Of a stretch of DNA of 64,000 bases, positions 26,957-36,468 are shown piece after piece. Below the pieces are notes generated by a model. The model had not been told where the DNA came from. It saw only the letters and a list, made by a program, of their open reading frames with translations, and ran no database searches. The position numbers were made by a program, and so were the translations under genes. Origin of the DNA: an uncultured Pelagibacteraceae bacterium (GTDB taxonomy: Bacteria; Pseudomonadota; Alphaproteobacteria; Pelagibacterales; Pelagibacteraceae); the NCBI GenBank assembly GCA_902540275.1, contig CACBMB010000009.1, positions 1-64,000 on the forward strand. The letters are read 5' to 3'. Position 1 is the stretch's first letter. Each line of letters begins with the position of its first letter.

Positions 26957-27724
26957 AGTAATTTCGATTGGTGTATGGTCAGAAGGTTTTTCTCGTCCTC
27001 TCGGATCTTTATTAATATTTATACTTTTTACTTGATCAATTAAAGAATTAGAAATCAAGAAGTGGTCAATTCTCATACCATTATTTTTTTGCCAAGCTCC
27101 TCTCATATAATCCCAGTACGTATATCCCTCTTTAGTTTCATTGAAATGTCTATAAACATCGTTAAATCCAAGATTAATCATTTCTCTCAATTTTTTCCTT
27201 ATCTCTAATCTAAATAAAGCATCGTCTTCAAAACTTTTAGGATTGTAGACATCTTCAGCTGCAGGAATAATATTAAAATCACCAGCAAGAATGATATTTG
27301 GATTTTTTTTACTTAATGTCTTTAATTGTTTGATTAAATCATCTAACCACTTTTTTTTATAATCATACTTTTCAGTGTCAACAGGATTACCATTAGGTGT
27401 ATAAATGTTTATTAATTGAATATTTTTTTTCTTATATTCTAGTTCAGCTGAAATTATTCTTGATTGTTTTAATTTATCTTTAATTAAATCTGTTCTAATG
27501 TTTTTTAATTTTCCTTTAGAGATAATAGCTACACCATTATAGCTTTTTTGACCAAATACATGACTTTCATAATCCATTGCTGAAAAATCATCATAAGGAA
27601 AGTTTACGTCTTCAGTTTTAATTTCCTGCATCATAATAATGTTAGGTTTGTATTTTAAAAGATAACTTTTAATATTTTCAATACGAGCTCTGACAGAATT
27701 TACATTCCATGAGGAAATGATCAT
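26948..27724 (-). CDS. xthA: Exodeoxyribonuclease III
   Basis: AP endonuclease and 3' exonuclease for base-excision repair. It has SWNVNSVRAR (Asn at 8), QEIKTED (Glu34), YTPNG, AGDFNIIP and the C-terminal KPSDHTPIEI with the catalytic Asp-His. The listed ORF starts 30 bases earlier (MWLWRFFLSL) inside the upstream gene; I choose Met at 27724, whose ATG shares one base with the upstream stop. The product is then 258 residues, normal for ExoA/XthA. Confidence 0.93.
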   Translation of the reverse strand: MIISSWNVNSVRARIENIKSYLLKYKPNIIMMQEIKTEDVNFPYDDFSAMDYESHVFGQKSYNGVAIISKGKLKNIRTDLIKDKLKQSRIISAELEYKKKNIQLINIYTPNGNPVDTEKYDYKKKWLDDLIKQLKTLSKKNPNIILAGDFNIIPAAEDVYNPKSFEDDALFRLEIRKKLREMINLGFNDVYRHFNETKEGYTYWDYMRGAWQKNNGMRIDHFLISNSLIDQVKSININKDPRGREKPSDHTPIEITLA

Positions 27725-28041
27725 TAAAGAGAGAAAGAAACGCCACAACCACAAGAAGATTTTGTTTGTGGGTTTGTTATTTTGAATTGTTCGCCAATAA
27801 GTTCTGAAACATAATCAATTTCTGATCCTTTAAGGAGATCTGCTGATGTTTTATCAATTAGAATATTTTCAAAATTTAAATCATCTGCTGCTTTTTCTTT
27901 ATCGAAAGTAAATTCATATTGAAAGCCCGAACAACCACCACCTTTAATAGCGATTCTAAAAAAAGACCCTTTATCTTTTTTAGATAAAAGATTATTGATC
28001 TGTTTTAAAGCTTTATCAGTAAATTTAATTTCTTTAATCAT
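27724..28041 (-). CDS. erpA: A-type Fe-S cluster carrier (ErpA/IscA/HesB family)
   Basis: 105 residues with the three conserved cysteines: Cys37 in GGGCSGFQYEF, then Cys97 and Cys99 in SSCGCGVSF. It delivers or holds Fe-S clusters for target proteins such as the IlvD, sdh and radical-SAM types. ErpA is more likely than IscA because the gene stands alone with xthA, as in other alphaproteobacteria, but the assignment between A-type carriers is not secure. Confidence 0.85.
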   Translation of the reverse strand: MIKEIKFTDKALKQINNLLSKKDKGSFFRIAIKGGGCSGFQYEFTFDKEKAADDLNFENILIDKTSADLLKGSEIDYVSELIGEQFKITNPQTKSSCGCGVSFSL

Positions 28042-28091
28042 AATCGATCACTGGTATTAGTAATATAATACTTAATATTTTAATTTAAAGA

Positions 28092-29210
28092 ATGAAAAAA
28101 CAGTCAAACTTAGGTTTATTTAAAAGCAAAGGAAGAATTTTCAAAGAATCTCAATCAAAATATAGATCTCCTTTTCAGAGAGATAGAGATCGTATAGTCC
28201 ATAGTGCCTCGTTTAGAAGATTGAAGCATAAGACACAAGTTTTTGTTAACACCGAAGGAGATCACTATAGAACAAGAATTACTCATTCAATGGAAGTAGC
28301 TCAAATAGCAAGATCTATTTCTAGATATTTAAATTTAAATGAGGATTTAGCAGAAACCTTAAGCCTTGCTCATGATTTGGGTCATACTCCATTTGGTCAT
28401 GCTGGTGAAGACGCCTTAAATGAGTGTATGAATAAATATGGTGGATTTGATCATAATTTGCAAACCTTAAGAATTGTAATGTTTTTAGAGAATAAATATC
28501 TAAAGTTTAAAGGATTAAATCTTTCTATAGAAACATTAGAAGGTTTATTAAAACATAACGGTCCAATGAGTGATTTATATTTGTTAGACAATCTAATTGG
28601 TATTAAAAAATTTAATAAAAAAATTAAATTTGAAACTTATCCTTTTTTAGAAGCTCAAATTTCAGCAATTTCTGATGATATAGCCTATAACAATCACGAT
28701 ATTCAAGACGGAATAAATGCAAATTTATTTAGATTAGAAGAGTTAATTGAAATATCTTTCTTTAGAGATATTTACAAAAAATATAAAAAAAAAATTAATA
28801 AGACAAATTATAAAATAGTTATTTATCAGATTATAAGAGATTCAATTGATTTAATGATTAAAGATTTGATAATAAATACAATGAAAAATCTAAAGAAATA
28901 TAAAATTAAGACTCTAAAAGATATAATTAAAACTAATTATCTTATAGTAAATTTTTCTGATAAAATTAAAGACTCAGAAAAAGAAATAAAATATTTTTTA
29001 AAATCAAGAATGTATAATAATAAAAATGTATTAACGAAAAATAATAGAGGGAAGCTAATTATAAAAAAACTATTTAAAAAGATAGAACTAAATCCAAAAA
29101 AATTTATTTCAAAAGAAGATTTAAATAAAGATAAGTATAGAGCAATATCTGATTTTATTTCAGGTATGACCGATAGATATGCGATTAACCTTTATAACAA
29201 TATTAAATGA
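28092..29210 (+). CDS. dgt: dGTPase-like HD-domain triphosphohydrolase
   Basis: 372 residues with the HD metal site: His65 in RITHSMEVAQIAR, and His94-Asp95 in SLAHDLGHTPFGHAGEDAL, with Asp further on in ISDDIAYNNHDIQDG. It hydrolyses dNTPs to deoxynucleosides and triphosphate; the alphaproteobacterial type is the dGTPase-like protein. It overlaps argS by 4 bp, the gene order conserved in alphaproteobacteria (erpA/dgt/argS). Confidence 0.92.
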   Translation: MKKQSNLGLFKSKGRIFKESQSKYRSPFQRDRDRIVHSASFRRLKHKTQVFVNTEGDHYRTRITHSMEVAQIARSISRYLNLNEDLAETLSLAHDLGHTPFGHAGEDALNECMNKYGGFDHNLQTLRIVMFLENKYLKFKGLNLSIETLEGLLKHNGPMSDLYLLDNLIGIKKFNKKIKFETYPFLEAQISAISDDIAYNNHDIQDGINANLFRLEELIEISFFRDIYKKYKKKINKTNYKIVIYQIIRDSIDLMIKDLIINTMKNLKKYKIKTLKDIIKTNYLIVNFSDKIKDSEKEIKYFLKSRMYNNKNVLTKNNRGKLIIKKLFKKIELNPKKFISKEDLNKDKYRAISDFISGMTDRYAINLYNNIK

Positions 29211-30940
29211 ATATATTTGATCAATATTTAATCAGGATAAAAAAGATCCTTTTAGATTTATCTCAAAAAGGGATGATTGAATTGCCAAATGAACTAGAGG
29301 GAATTACTGCTGAAATTCCTCCTCCAAAATTTAATTGTGATATTTCCACCAATGTTGCAATGGTTTTATCAAAAATAAATAAGAAATCCCCAATTGAATT
29401 AGCTGAAACATTTGTCCCTTTATTAAAAAAAGATGATGATTTGATAAAACAAATAGATGTAATAAAACCTGGATTTATAAACATCAAATTTAAACCAATT
29501 TTTTGGACAAATTTTATTAAAGAAATAATTAAAAATTCAAAAACATATGGAATTAATACCAATGAAAAAAAGAATAATTATCTTATTGAATTCGTATCTG
29601 CCAATCCTACAGGTCCATTACATGTCGGCCATTGTAGAGGTGCAATTTTAGGAGATGTTATAGCAAAACTTTTATCTTTTAATAAACATAAAGTTACTAA
29701 AGAATATTATGTTAATGATTATGGTAATCAAATTATAAATTTTACTAAATCAGTTTATCTTAGAGTGAGAGAAATAAAGTTTAATGAACCATTTCCAAAA
29801 GATAATGAAGATTTATATCCAGGTGATTATCTAATCAATTTTGCAAATAATATTATTAATTCCAACAAAAATATGGATTTTGAAAATTTTGAAAAAATTT
29901 CAAATGAATTAACAGTTTTATCTACTGAGGAAGCACTAAAATTAATAAAAATTAATCTTAATAGTCTTGGTATTATTCATGATAATTTTGTAAGTGAAAA
30001 AAAACTTGTCTCAAATCAAGAAGTTCAAAAGGTAATAGATTATCTTCAAAAAAAAAATTTTATATATAAGGGCAAAATTAAAGCACCAGCTGGTGAAGAC
30101 AATGATAATTGGGTTGAAAGAGAACAATTACTTTTTAAATCAACTGATTTTGGTGATGATAAGGATAGAGCATTACAAAAATCAGATGGAGCCTGGACAT
30201 ACTTTGCAAGTGATGTTGCATATCATAAAAATAAATTAGATAGAAAATTTGATTATTTGATTAATATTTTAGGAGCAGATCATGCAGGATATATAAAAAG
30301 AATTTCATCATCTGTTGAGGCTTTATCAAGCTCGAAAGTAAAACTTATTTGCAAAGTAAGTCAATTAGTTAAATTAATTAAAGATAAGAAGCCTTTTAAA
30401 ATGTCTAAAAGAAAAGGTGATTACATAACTGTTGATGACTTAATTAATGAAGTTGGTAAAGATGCAACAAGATTTATAATGTTGAACAGAAGTAGTGATG
30501 CAGAGTTAGATTTCGATTTTGATAGTGTGATTGAAAAATCTAAAGATAATCCATTATATTACGTTCAATATTGCTATGCTAGAATTTCTTCAATTTTTAG
30601 AAACCTAAATATTGATTTTACATCTAATATTGAAATTAAAGATTATAATTTTGAATATTCAAACGATGAAATTAATATTTTAAAAAAAATATCTGAATGG
30701 CCTAAATGTATAGATACATCTATTAACAAACTTGAACCTCATAGAATACCTGTTTATTTGTATGAATTAGCTTCTTTATTTCATTCATACTGGAATTTAG
30801 GTAAAGATAATCCAGAAAAAAGATTTATCAACAATGAAAAAAAAATTGATAATCAAAAATTAATTTTTCTTAAAGCAATTTCAAATGTTGTTAAATCTGG
30901 TATGGATATTGTTGGTGTTTCTACACCAGAAAAAATGTAA
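29207..30940 (+). CDS. argS: Arginyl-tRNA synthetase
   Basis: Class I synthetase, 577 residues. It shows the N-terminal Add1 domain, ANPTGPLHVGHCRGA with the HIGH-like HVGH at 139-142, and KMSKRKG at ~398, a KMSK loop seen in bacterial ArgRS. The C-terminal part carries the anticodon-binding DALR domain (YYVQYCYARISSIFRN). The ATG overlaps the dgt stop, and the stop overlaps the next small gene. Confidence 0.95.
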   Translation: MNIFDQYLIRIKKILLDLSQKGMIELPNELEGITAEIPPPKFNCDISTNVAMVLSKINKKSPIELAETFVPLLKKDDDLIKQIDVIKPGFINIKFKPIFWTNFIKEIIKNSKTYGINTNEKKNNYLIEFVSANPTGPLHVGHCRGAILGDVIAKLLSFNKHKVTKEYYVNDYGNQIINFTKSVYLRVREIKFNEPFPKDNEDLYPGDYLINFANNIINSNKNMDFENFEKISNELTVLSTEEALKLIKINLNSLGIIHDNFVSEKKLVSNQEVQKVIDYLQKKNFIYKGKIKAPAGEDNDNWVEREQLLFKSTDFGDDKDRALQKSDGAWTYFASDVAYHKNKLDRKFDYLINILGADHAGYIKRISSSVEALSSSKVKLICKVSQLVKLIKDKKPFKMSKRKGDYITVDDLINEVGKDATRFIMLNRSSDAELDFDFDSVIEKSKDNPLYYVQYCYARISSIFRNLNIDFTSNIEIKDYNFEYSNDEINILKKISEWPKCIDTSINKLEPHRIPVYLYELASLFHSYWNLGKDNPEKRFINNEKKIDNQKLIFLKAISNVVKSGMDIVGVSTPEKM

Positions 30941-31203
30941 TGTTAAAAGAAGTAAAATATTTTATATATATCTTTATCATCAGTTTCTTTGTATTTTTTA
31001 CTGTAAAATATTACGTTTCTGATATTAATAAAAAGAATTTTTTTAGATCTAATAATAATATTGACGAGAAAATTAATAAGTATTCTGAAAAATTACCTGT
31101 CTTAGAGGATAATACAAAAGATATTTTAGAATATGTTGAAGATACAAATCAAAAAAAGAAGAAAAAATTTAATTTCTGGAAATTGATCGAGGTTAATGAT
31201 TAA
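30940..31203 (+). CDS. Small single-pass membrane protein between argS and nagZ (possible SPOR-protein remnant)
   Basis: 87 residues: one transmembrane helix (YFIYIFIISFFVFFTVKYYV) followed by a short, charged tail. In most alphaproteobacteria this locus encodes a SPOR-domain cell-division protein with the same membrane-anchor layout but a long linker and a C-terminal SPOR domain. No SPOR domain is visible here, so I read this as a reduced homologue or positional replacement. It overlaps argS by one base and nagZ by 8 bp. Confidence 0.65.
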   Translation: MLKEVKYFIYIFIISFFVFFTVKYYVSDINKKNFFRSNNNIDEKINKYSEKLPVLEDNTKDILEYVEDTNQKKKKKFNFWKLIEVND

Positions 31204-32143
31204 TCGTAGGGCATTTATCGTTGGTATTAAATCAACTAAACTTTCTAATAAAGAAATATCTTTTTTAAAAAAGTACAAACCTTGGGGTATAATTTTATTT
31301 ACACGAAATATTAAAGATATTGATCAAACATACAAACTTACTTCATCTATTAGGAAGATATTTAAAGATAAAAAATATCCAATATTAATTGATCAAGAAG
31401 GTGGTAGAGTAAATAGATTAAAGAATATTATATCATTTGATAATTTGACTTCAGAATTTTTTGGTGAAAAATTCATAAAAAATTTTAGAGAATTTAATTT
31501 CATATACAGTTTATTCATCGACAAAACATCTTATCTTTTAAAATCAATGGGAGTAAACATCAACACATCTCCAGTTTTGGATTTAAGAGTTAAAGGAGCC
31601 TCAAATATAATCGGTGACAGATCCTTTTCAAAAGATCCTAAAATAGTTTCTAAAATTGGTGACCTTTGTATTAATAATTTCAAAAAAAATGGCATTGGTA
31701 CAGTTATTAAGCATATTCCAGGTCATGGTCTTGCAAAAGTAGATAGTCATAATTTTACGCCCATAGTTAACAAAAATTTAAGCTATTTAATTAAAAAAGA
31801 TTTTATACCATTTAAAAATAAAAAAACTTTTTTTGCAATGACAGCACATATTATTTTTAATAAAATTGATAATCAAAATACAGTTACCCAATCTAAAAAA
31901 TTAATTAAATTGATAAGAGAAAAAATAGGTTTTAAAAATATCTTAATTTCTGATGATTTATCCATGAAAAGTCTTAAGGGCAGTTTAGAAAAAAATACAA
32001 TTAAAACGTTTAAAGCAGGTTGTAATATCGTTTTACATTGCAACGGAAACTTTAATGAAATGGAAATAGTTGGAAAAAATTCGCCACTTATTGATAAATT
32101 TATTTTTAAAAAAACATCACAATTTTATGAAATTTTAAGTTAA
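31196..32143 (+). CDS. nagZ: Beta-N-acetylhexosaminidase NagZ
   Basis: GH3 enzyme removing GlcNAc from anhydro-muropeptides in cell-wall recycling. It has LIDQEGGRVNRLK, VIKHIPGHGLAKVDSH (general acid/base His and Asp loop) and the nucleophile Asp in ILISDDLSMKSL near residue 257. The length of 315 is slightly short for the family. No signal peptide, so cytoplasmic. It sits in the argS-x-nagZ-scpA order typical of the class. Confidence 0.92.
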   Translation: MINRRAFIVGIKSTKLSNKEISFLKKYKPWGIILFTRNIKDIDQTYKLTSSIRKIFKDKKYPILIDQEGGRVNRLKNIISFDNLTSEFFGEKFIKNFREFNFIYSLFIDKTSYLLKSMGVNINTSPVLDLRVKGASNIIGDRSFSKDPKIVSKIGDLCINNFKKNGIGTVIKHIPGHGLAKVDSHNFTPIVNKNLSYLIKKDFIPFKNKKTFFAMTAHIIFNKIDNQNTVTQSKKLIKLIREKIGFKNILISDDLSMKSLKGSLEKNTIKTFKAGCNIVLHCNGNFNEMEIVGKNSPLIDKFIFKKTSQFYEILS

Positions 32144-32152
32144 TATCAGTTT

Positions 32153-32893
32153 ATGATTGAAAATGATTCATCTTTATTCAAAGTAGATGTAGATAATTAC
32201 AAAGGTCCTTTGGATGTTCTGTTGGATTTGGCTAAAGCTCAAAAAGTTGATTTAGAAAAGATATCTATTACTAAACTAGCAGATCAATTTCATGAGTTTA
32301 TCACAAAAGAAAAAAAGCTTAATTTAGAAATAGCATCTGAGTATCTTTTAATGGCTACTTGGTTAGCATATTTAAAATCAAAATTATTATTACCTGGAAC
32401 TCCTGAAGAAGAATTTAAAGTACAAGAAGTAGCTGAAAGATTGAAGCTTCAACTTAAAAAATTAGAATTAATTCGTTTATTATCTGAACAAATGTTAAAA
32501 AGAAAAAGACTTGGAAGAGAAATTAGAACCAGAGGGACAAAGTTAGGAACTCGTCAAATTTATAATAGTGAATTAAAAGTAAATTTATTTGAATTACTTA
32601 AAGCATACTCAACAATACTTATGACAAAAGATTTTCAAAGAATTAATATTCCAAGATTACCAGTCTTTACTACAGAAGAAGGAATAAAAACAATTAAAGA
32701 TTTTTTTGGAAAACTTTTTGATTGGAAAAAATTAGATGAATTAATACCAGCCAATTTTAAAGAAGGAAAAAAATTTAAAAGAACTGGTAAAGCAGGAATA
32801 TTTGCAGGCTCACTAGAACTTGTTAAAGAAGGTAATCTAAGTATTAAACAAAAAGATCTTTTTGAGGATATTTATATTAAAGAAAATAAATGA
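32153..32893 (+). CDS. scpA: Segregation and condensation protein A
   Basis: Kleisin subunit that bridges the SMC dimer. The N-terminal YKGPLDVLLDLAKAQKVDLEKI and SEYLLMATWLAYLKSKLLLP are hallmark ScpA motifs, and a C-terminal winged-helix region follows. The 246 residues match the family. The stop overlaps the scpB start (ATGA-like, 4 bp). It works with ScpB in chromosome compaction and segregation. Confidence 0.93.
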   Translation: MIENDSSLFKVDVDNYKGPLDVLLDLAKAQKVDLEKISITKLADQFHEFITKEKKLNLEIASEYLLMATWLAYLKSKLLLPGTPEEEFKVQEVAERLKLQLKKLELIRLLSEQMLKRKRLGREIRTRGTKLGTRQIYNSELKVNLFELLKAYSTILMTKDFQRINIPRLPVFTTEEGIKTIKDFFGKLFDWKKLDELIPANFKEGKKFKRTGKAGIFAGSLELVKEGNLSIKQKDLFEDIYIKENK

Positions 32894-33582
32894 TTAAAAA
32901 AAAAATAAAGAACAAGAATAATATTATTACTTTTCCGTCTAAATTGACCCAGATTGAAAAAGAAATTGAAGGAATTATTTTTGCTGCAGCTGAACCTCTA
33001 GATATTGAAACTATTTCTAACAAAGTTTCAAAAAAAACAAACATAGAAAAATCTTTAGAAAAATTACAAAATGAATATTCACAAAGAGGAATAAATCTAG
33101 TTTGTATCAAAAATAAATGGTCTTTTAGGACATCACCTAATTTATCGAGTTTGATGTCACAAGAAAAAACTGTTGAAAAAAAATTGTCAAAAGCAGCAAT
33201 AGAAACATTAGCTATTATAGTTTACCACCAACCTGTTACTAGAGCTGAAATAGAAGAAATAAGAGGTGTTGCGTTTGGAACAAATACACTTGAAATATTA
33301 ATGGAACTCAATTGGGTAAAACCTGGTGGTCGAAAAGATGTTCCTGGAAAACCAATTCAATATGTAACTACTGATGATTTTTTAAGTCACTTTAATTTGC
33401 AAAAATTATCAGATTTACCTACAGTTGATGAACTGGGTGCAGCTGGACTAATAGATAGTACAAATGTAGATAATGCTATTTTTGGAACTGGTAAATTTTA
33501 TAAAGAAAAACAAGACGATAAAAAAGAGGATATTTATTCAAATATTGATGAAATGTTAAGTAGCACTCTAGATAAAGAATAA
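32890..33582 (+). CDS. scpB: Segregation and condensation protein B
   Basis: Winged-helix partner of ScpA. EIEGIIFAAAEPLDIETIS and the central AAIETLAIIVYHQPVTRAEIEEIRG are diagnostic, as is the later LGRKDVPGKPI-like stretch (GGRKDVPGKPIQYVTT). It is 230 residues long with an acidic, low-complexity tail. It is translationally coupled to scpA and followed by the tat genes after 78 bp. Confidence 0.93.
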   Translation: MIKKKIKNKNNIITFPSKLTQIEKEIEGIIFAAAEPLDIETISNKVSKKTNIEKSLEKLQNEYSQRGINLVCIKNKWSFRTSPNLSSLMSQEKTVEKKLSKAAIETLAIIVYHQPVTRAEIEEIRGVAFGTNTLEILMELNWVKPGGRKDVPGKPIQYVTTDDFLSHFNLQKLSDLPTVDELGAAGLIDSTNVDNAIFGTGKFYKEKQDDKKEDIYSNIDEMLSSTLDKE

Positions 33583-33660
33583 AAATAAATAAGACGTCAG
33601 ACTGTCTAAACTACTAAAAAGTCACTTTTCATTATTACATAAAAAGGTTATAAGAAACAT

Positions 33661-33870
33661 ATGAGCATTGGAATTTGGCAAATAGCAATAGTTGTTATAC
33701 TTGTGGTATTATTATTTGGCAGGGGCAAAATATCTAGTCTAATGGGTGATGTTGCCAAAGGAATTAAAAGTTTTAAAAAAGGTATGGCATCAGATGTTAC
33801 TGATGACAATGAACCTAAAAATATTTCCGAAAATAATAAAGATACAAATAATCCTAACGATAAAGAATAA
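33661..33870 (+). CDS. tatA: Twin-arginine translocase subunit TatA
   Basis: 69 residues: a short N-terminus, one transmembrane helix ([16 protein letters not shown]), the hinge [10 protein letters not shown] (family FGxxKLP), an amphipathic helix and an acidic tail. It oligomerises to form the translocation pore. An AAGG sequence precedes the ATG. It is followed 5 bp later by tatB. Confidence 0.93.
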   Translation: MSIGIWQIAIVVILVVLLFGRGKISSLMGDVAKGIKSFKKGMASDVTDDNEPKNISENNKDTNNPNDKE

Positions 33871-33875
33871 ATCAC

Positions 33876-34097
33876 ATGCCTACTATTGGTTGGTTTGAGA
33901 TTTTAATTGTAGTTGCAATTGCAATAGTTGTTTTGGGACCTAAAGATTTTCCAATTATGTTAAAAAAGATTGGTTCTTGGATTGGAACTGCGAAAAGATA
34001 CGTTAGCAATATTCAAAATGAGGTTTCTAATCTAGATATAGAGGAAACAGAAATAAAAGAAAAAAAAGATCCTAAAAATAAAGACAATGACAAGTGA
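33876..34097 (+). CDS. tatB: Twin-arginine translocase subunit TatB
   Basis: 73 residues with the TatB-type N-terminus (IGWFEILIVVAIAIVVLGPKDFPIM), Glu in the helix and the LGPKDFP hinge that distinguish TatB from TatA. A shorter than usual amphipathic/charged tail follows (many TatB proteins exceed 130 residues). It forms the substrate receptor with TatC and overlaps tatC by 11 bp. Confidence 0.92.
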   Translation: MPTIGWFEILIVVAIAIVVLGPKDFPIMLKKIGSWIGTAKRYVSNIQNEVSNLDIEETEIKEKKDPKNKDNDK

Positions 34098-34857
34098 TGA
34101 TAAAGATACTGGCTTTGTAAGCCATTTAGCTGAATTAAGAAAAAGATTAATTCATAGTTTTATATTTCTCATACTTTTTTTTGTTGGATGTTATTTTTTT
34201 GCAGAACATATTTATGGTTTTTTAGTTGAACCATATGCTAAAGCTGTAAAGGATGATGAAAATAATAGAAGATTAATTTTTACAGCACTACAAGAAACAT
34301 TTTTGACATATTTAAAAGTATCTTTTTTCACTGCTTTTTTTGTAACTTGTCCATTTATATTAATGCAAATTTGGAAGTTTATAGCACCAGGTCTTTATAA
34401 ACATGAAAAAGTTGCAATTTTACCTTATCTAATACTAACACCAATATTATTTTTTTTAGGAGGCATGTTGGTCTATTATTTGGTTATGCCATTGGCAATA
34501 AAGTTTTTCTTATCTTTTGAAAGCACTGGAATTTCTACAAATTTACCAATCCAATTAGAAGCAAAAGTTAACGAATATCTCTCATTAGTAATGAAACTGA
34601 TATTCGCTTTTGGAATAAGTTTTCAACTTCCTGTTGTCTTAAGTTTATTGGCAAGAGTTGGTGTAGTTGATTCTGAATTTTTAAAAAATAGAAGAAAATA
34701 TGTTATAGTAATAATCTTTGCAGCTGCTGCGTTGTTAACACCACCAGATCCCATTACTCAAATAGGTTTAGCAATTCCTTTACTTATTCTATATGAATTA
34801 TCTATATTTTCAGTAAAATTTATTGAAAATAAAAAATTAAAAGATTCAGATGCATAA
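34087..34857 (+). CDS. tatC: Twin-arginine translocase subunit TatC
   Basis: Six-helix receptor for RR signal peptides. The N-terminal HLAELRKRLIHSF motif, the FIAPGLYKHEKVAI loop and the conserved FGISFQLPVVLSLLARVGVV are diagnostic. Length is 256. The operon tatA-tatB-tatC-serS is overlapping throughout. A candidate Tat substrate in this window is the M48 peptidase at 47858-48682. Confidence 0.95.
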   Translation: MTSDDKDTGFVSHLAELRKRLIHSFIFLILFFVGCYFFAEHIYGFLVEPYAKAVKDDENNRRLIFTALQETFLTYLKVSFFTAFFVTCPFILMQIWKFIAPGLYKHEKVAILPYLILTPILFFLGGMLVYYLVMPLAIKFFLSFESTGISTNLPIQLEAKVNEYLSLVMKLIFAFGISFQLPVVLSLLARVGVVDSEFLKNRRKYVIVIIFAAAALLTPPDPITQIGLAIPLLILYELSIFSVKFIENKKLKDSDA

Positions 34858-36109
34858 TTTAAAAGAAATTCGAAAAAATTATGAAAATTTTAAAAAGGCG
34901 CTTCAAAAAAGATTTATTGATATTGATTTTGATGAACTCGCAAATTTAGATAAAAATAATAGAGAACTCATTCAAAAAAAAGAAAATTTAGAAAAAGAAA
35001 AAAAAGATATATCAAAATCAAAAGATAAATCGTTATTTGAAAAATCTAAACAAATTTCTTTATCTATTGATAAAATAACCGAAGAACAAAATACAATAAA
35101 AGATAAATTAGAAAAAATTTTATCTAATATACCAAATATTCCTCATTCTGATGTACCTGTTGGAAAAGATGAAAATGATAATGTTGAAGTTTCAAAATCA
35201 GGCAAAATACCTGAATTTGATTTTAAACCCTTATCCCATTATGAATTAGGAGAAAAATTAAAAATGTTAGATTTTGATCTTGCTACTAAAACTACTGGTA
35301 GTAGGTTTGTATTTGTAAAAAATAAATTAGCTTTATTGGAAAGAGCATTATCTAATTTTATGTTAGATACTCATATTACTAAAAACGGATATGAAGAAAT
35401 ATCTCCTCCATTATTTGCTTCTGATAATACAATGTTTGGTACGGGTCAATTACCTAAATTTGAAAATGATCAATTTGAAATTAAACTTGAAAAGGGAAGT
35501 GATAGAAAGTTTTTAATTCCTACAGCCGAAGTTATATTAACAAATATGGTAAAAGATAAGATTGTTGATAAAAAGACCCTTCCATTAAGGTTTGTTGCAT
35601 CTACTCCATGTTTTAGAAAAGAAGCAGGTAGTTATGGTAAAGATACTAAAGGAATGATCAGACAGCATCAATTTTACAAAGTAGAGTTAGTTAGTATTGT
35701 GGAAAATACAAAATGTTTAGAAGAATTAGAGAGAATGACAAATTGTGCAACAGATATTTTAGATCTTTTAGAATTACCTTATAGAAAAATGATATTATGT
35801 AGTGGCGATATGGGTTTTAGTGCAGAAAAAACTTATGATATAGAGGTATGGCTACCATCAGAAAATAGGTACAGAGAAATTTCTTCTTGCTCCTCATGTT
35901 CAACATTTCAGGGTGTCAGAATGAAATCAAGATATAAAGATGAAAACAAAGAAACATTATTCGTTGGAACTTTAAATGGAAGTGGTTTGGCTGTCGGAAG
36001 GACACTGATTGCTATTTTAGAAAATTATCAAGAAAAAGATGGTTCAATTAATATTCCAAAAGTTTTAAGACCTTATATGAATAATTTAGAAAAAATCACT
36101 CTCAATTAA
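34850..36109 (+). CDS. serS: Seryl-tRNA synthetase
   Basis: Class II synthetase, 419 residues. The N-terminal ~100 residues are a long antiparallel coiled coil (Lys/Glu-rich) that binds the tRNA-Ser variable arm. The catalytic domain includes FRKEAGSYGKDTKGMIRQHQF (motif 2), SCSSCSTFQGVRM and GSGLAVGRTLIAILE (motif 3). It overlaps tatC by 8 bp. A cognate tRNA-Ser(UGA) lies at 51749-51838. Confidence 0.95.
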   Translation: MHNLKEIRKNYENFKKALQKRFIDIDFDELANLDKNNRELIQKKENLEKEKKDISKSKDKSLFEKSKQISLSIDKITEEQNTIKDKLEKILSNIPNIPHSDVPVGKDENDNVEVSKSGKIPEFDFKPLSHYELGEKLKMLDFDLATKTTGSRFVFVKNKLALLERALSNFMLDTHITKNGYEEISPPLFASDNTMFGTGQLPKFENDQFEIKLEKGSDRKFLIPTAEVILTNMVKDKIVDKKTLPLRFVASTPCFRKEAGSYGKDTKGMIRQHQFYKVELVSIVENTKCLEELERMTNCATDILDLLELPYRKMILCSGDMGFSAEKTYDIEVWLPSENRYREISSCSSCSTFQGVRMKSRYKDENKETLFVGTLNGSGLAVGRTLIAILENYQEKDGSINIPKVLRPYMNNLEKITLN

Positions 36110-36163
36110 AGTTGTTTTAATCTCATAGATAGTATAAATATTCATCATTAATTAAGGAGTTTT

Positions 36164-36451
36164 ATGGAAAGTTCAGGAATAGGTCAATTTATACCATTAA
36201 TATTAATATTTGTTATTTTCTATTTTTTCTTGATAAGGCCACAACAAAAAAAAGTAAAAGAACATAAAGCTATGGTCGAAAGTTTGAAAAAGGGAGACAA
36301 AATTGTAACTTCAGGTGGTATAACGGGAACAATTACAAGAGTTGTTGATAATGATAAAATTGAAGTTGAAATAGCTGATAACGTTACAGTTGAAGTTATT
36401 AGAGGCACAGGTGTTCAAAGCCTAATGAATTCTCAAGAAGTTAAGAAATAA
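36164..36451 (+). CDS. yajC: Preprotein translocase accessory subunit YajC
   Basis: 95 residues: one transmembrane helix (FIPLILIFVIFYFFLIRPQQKK) and a small cytoplasmic domain with GDKIVTSGGITGTI, as in YajC. It associates with SecDF-SecYEG. A strong Shine-Dalgarno (AAGGAG) precedes the ATG, suggesting a new transcription or translation unit after serS. secD follows 17 bp later. Confidence 0.94.
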   Translation: MESSGIGQFIPLILIFVIFYFFLIRPQQKKVKEHKAMVESLKKGDKIVTSGGITGTITRVVDNDKIEVEIADNVTVEVIRGTGVQSLMNSQEVKK

Positions 36452-36468
36452 TTTTCATAGAAAATAAA

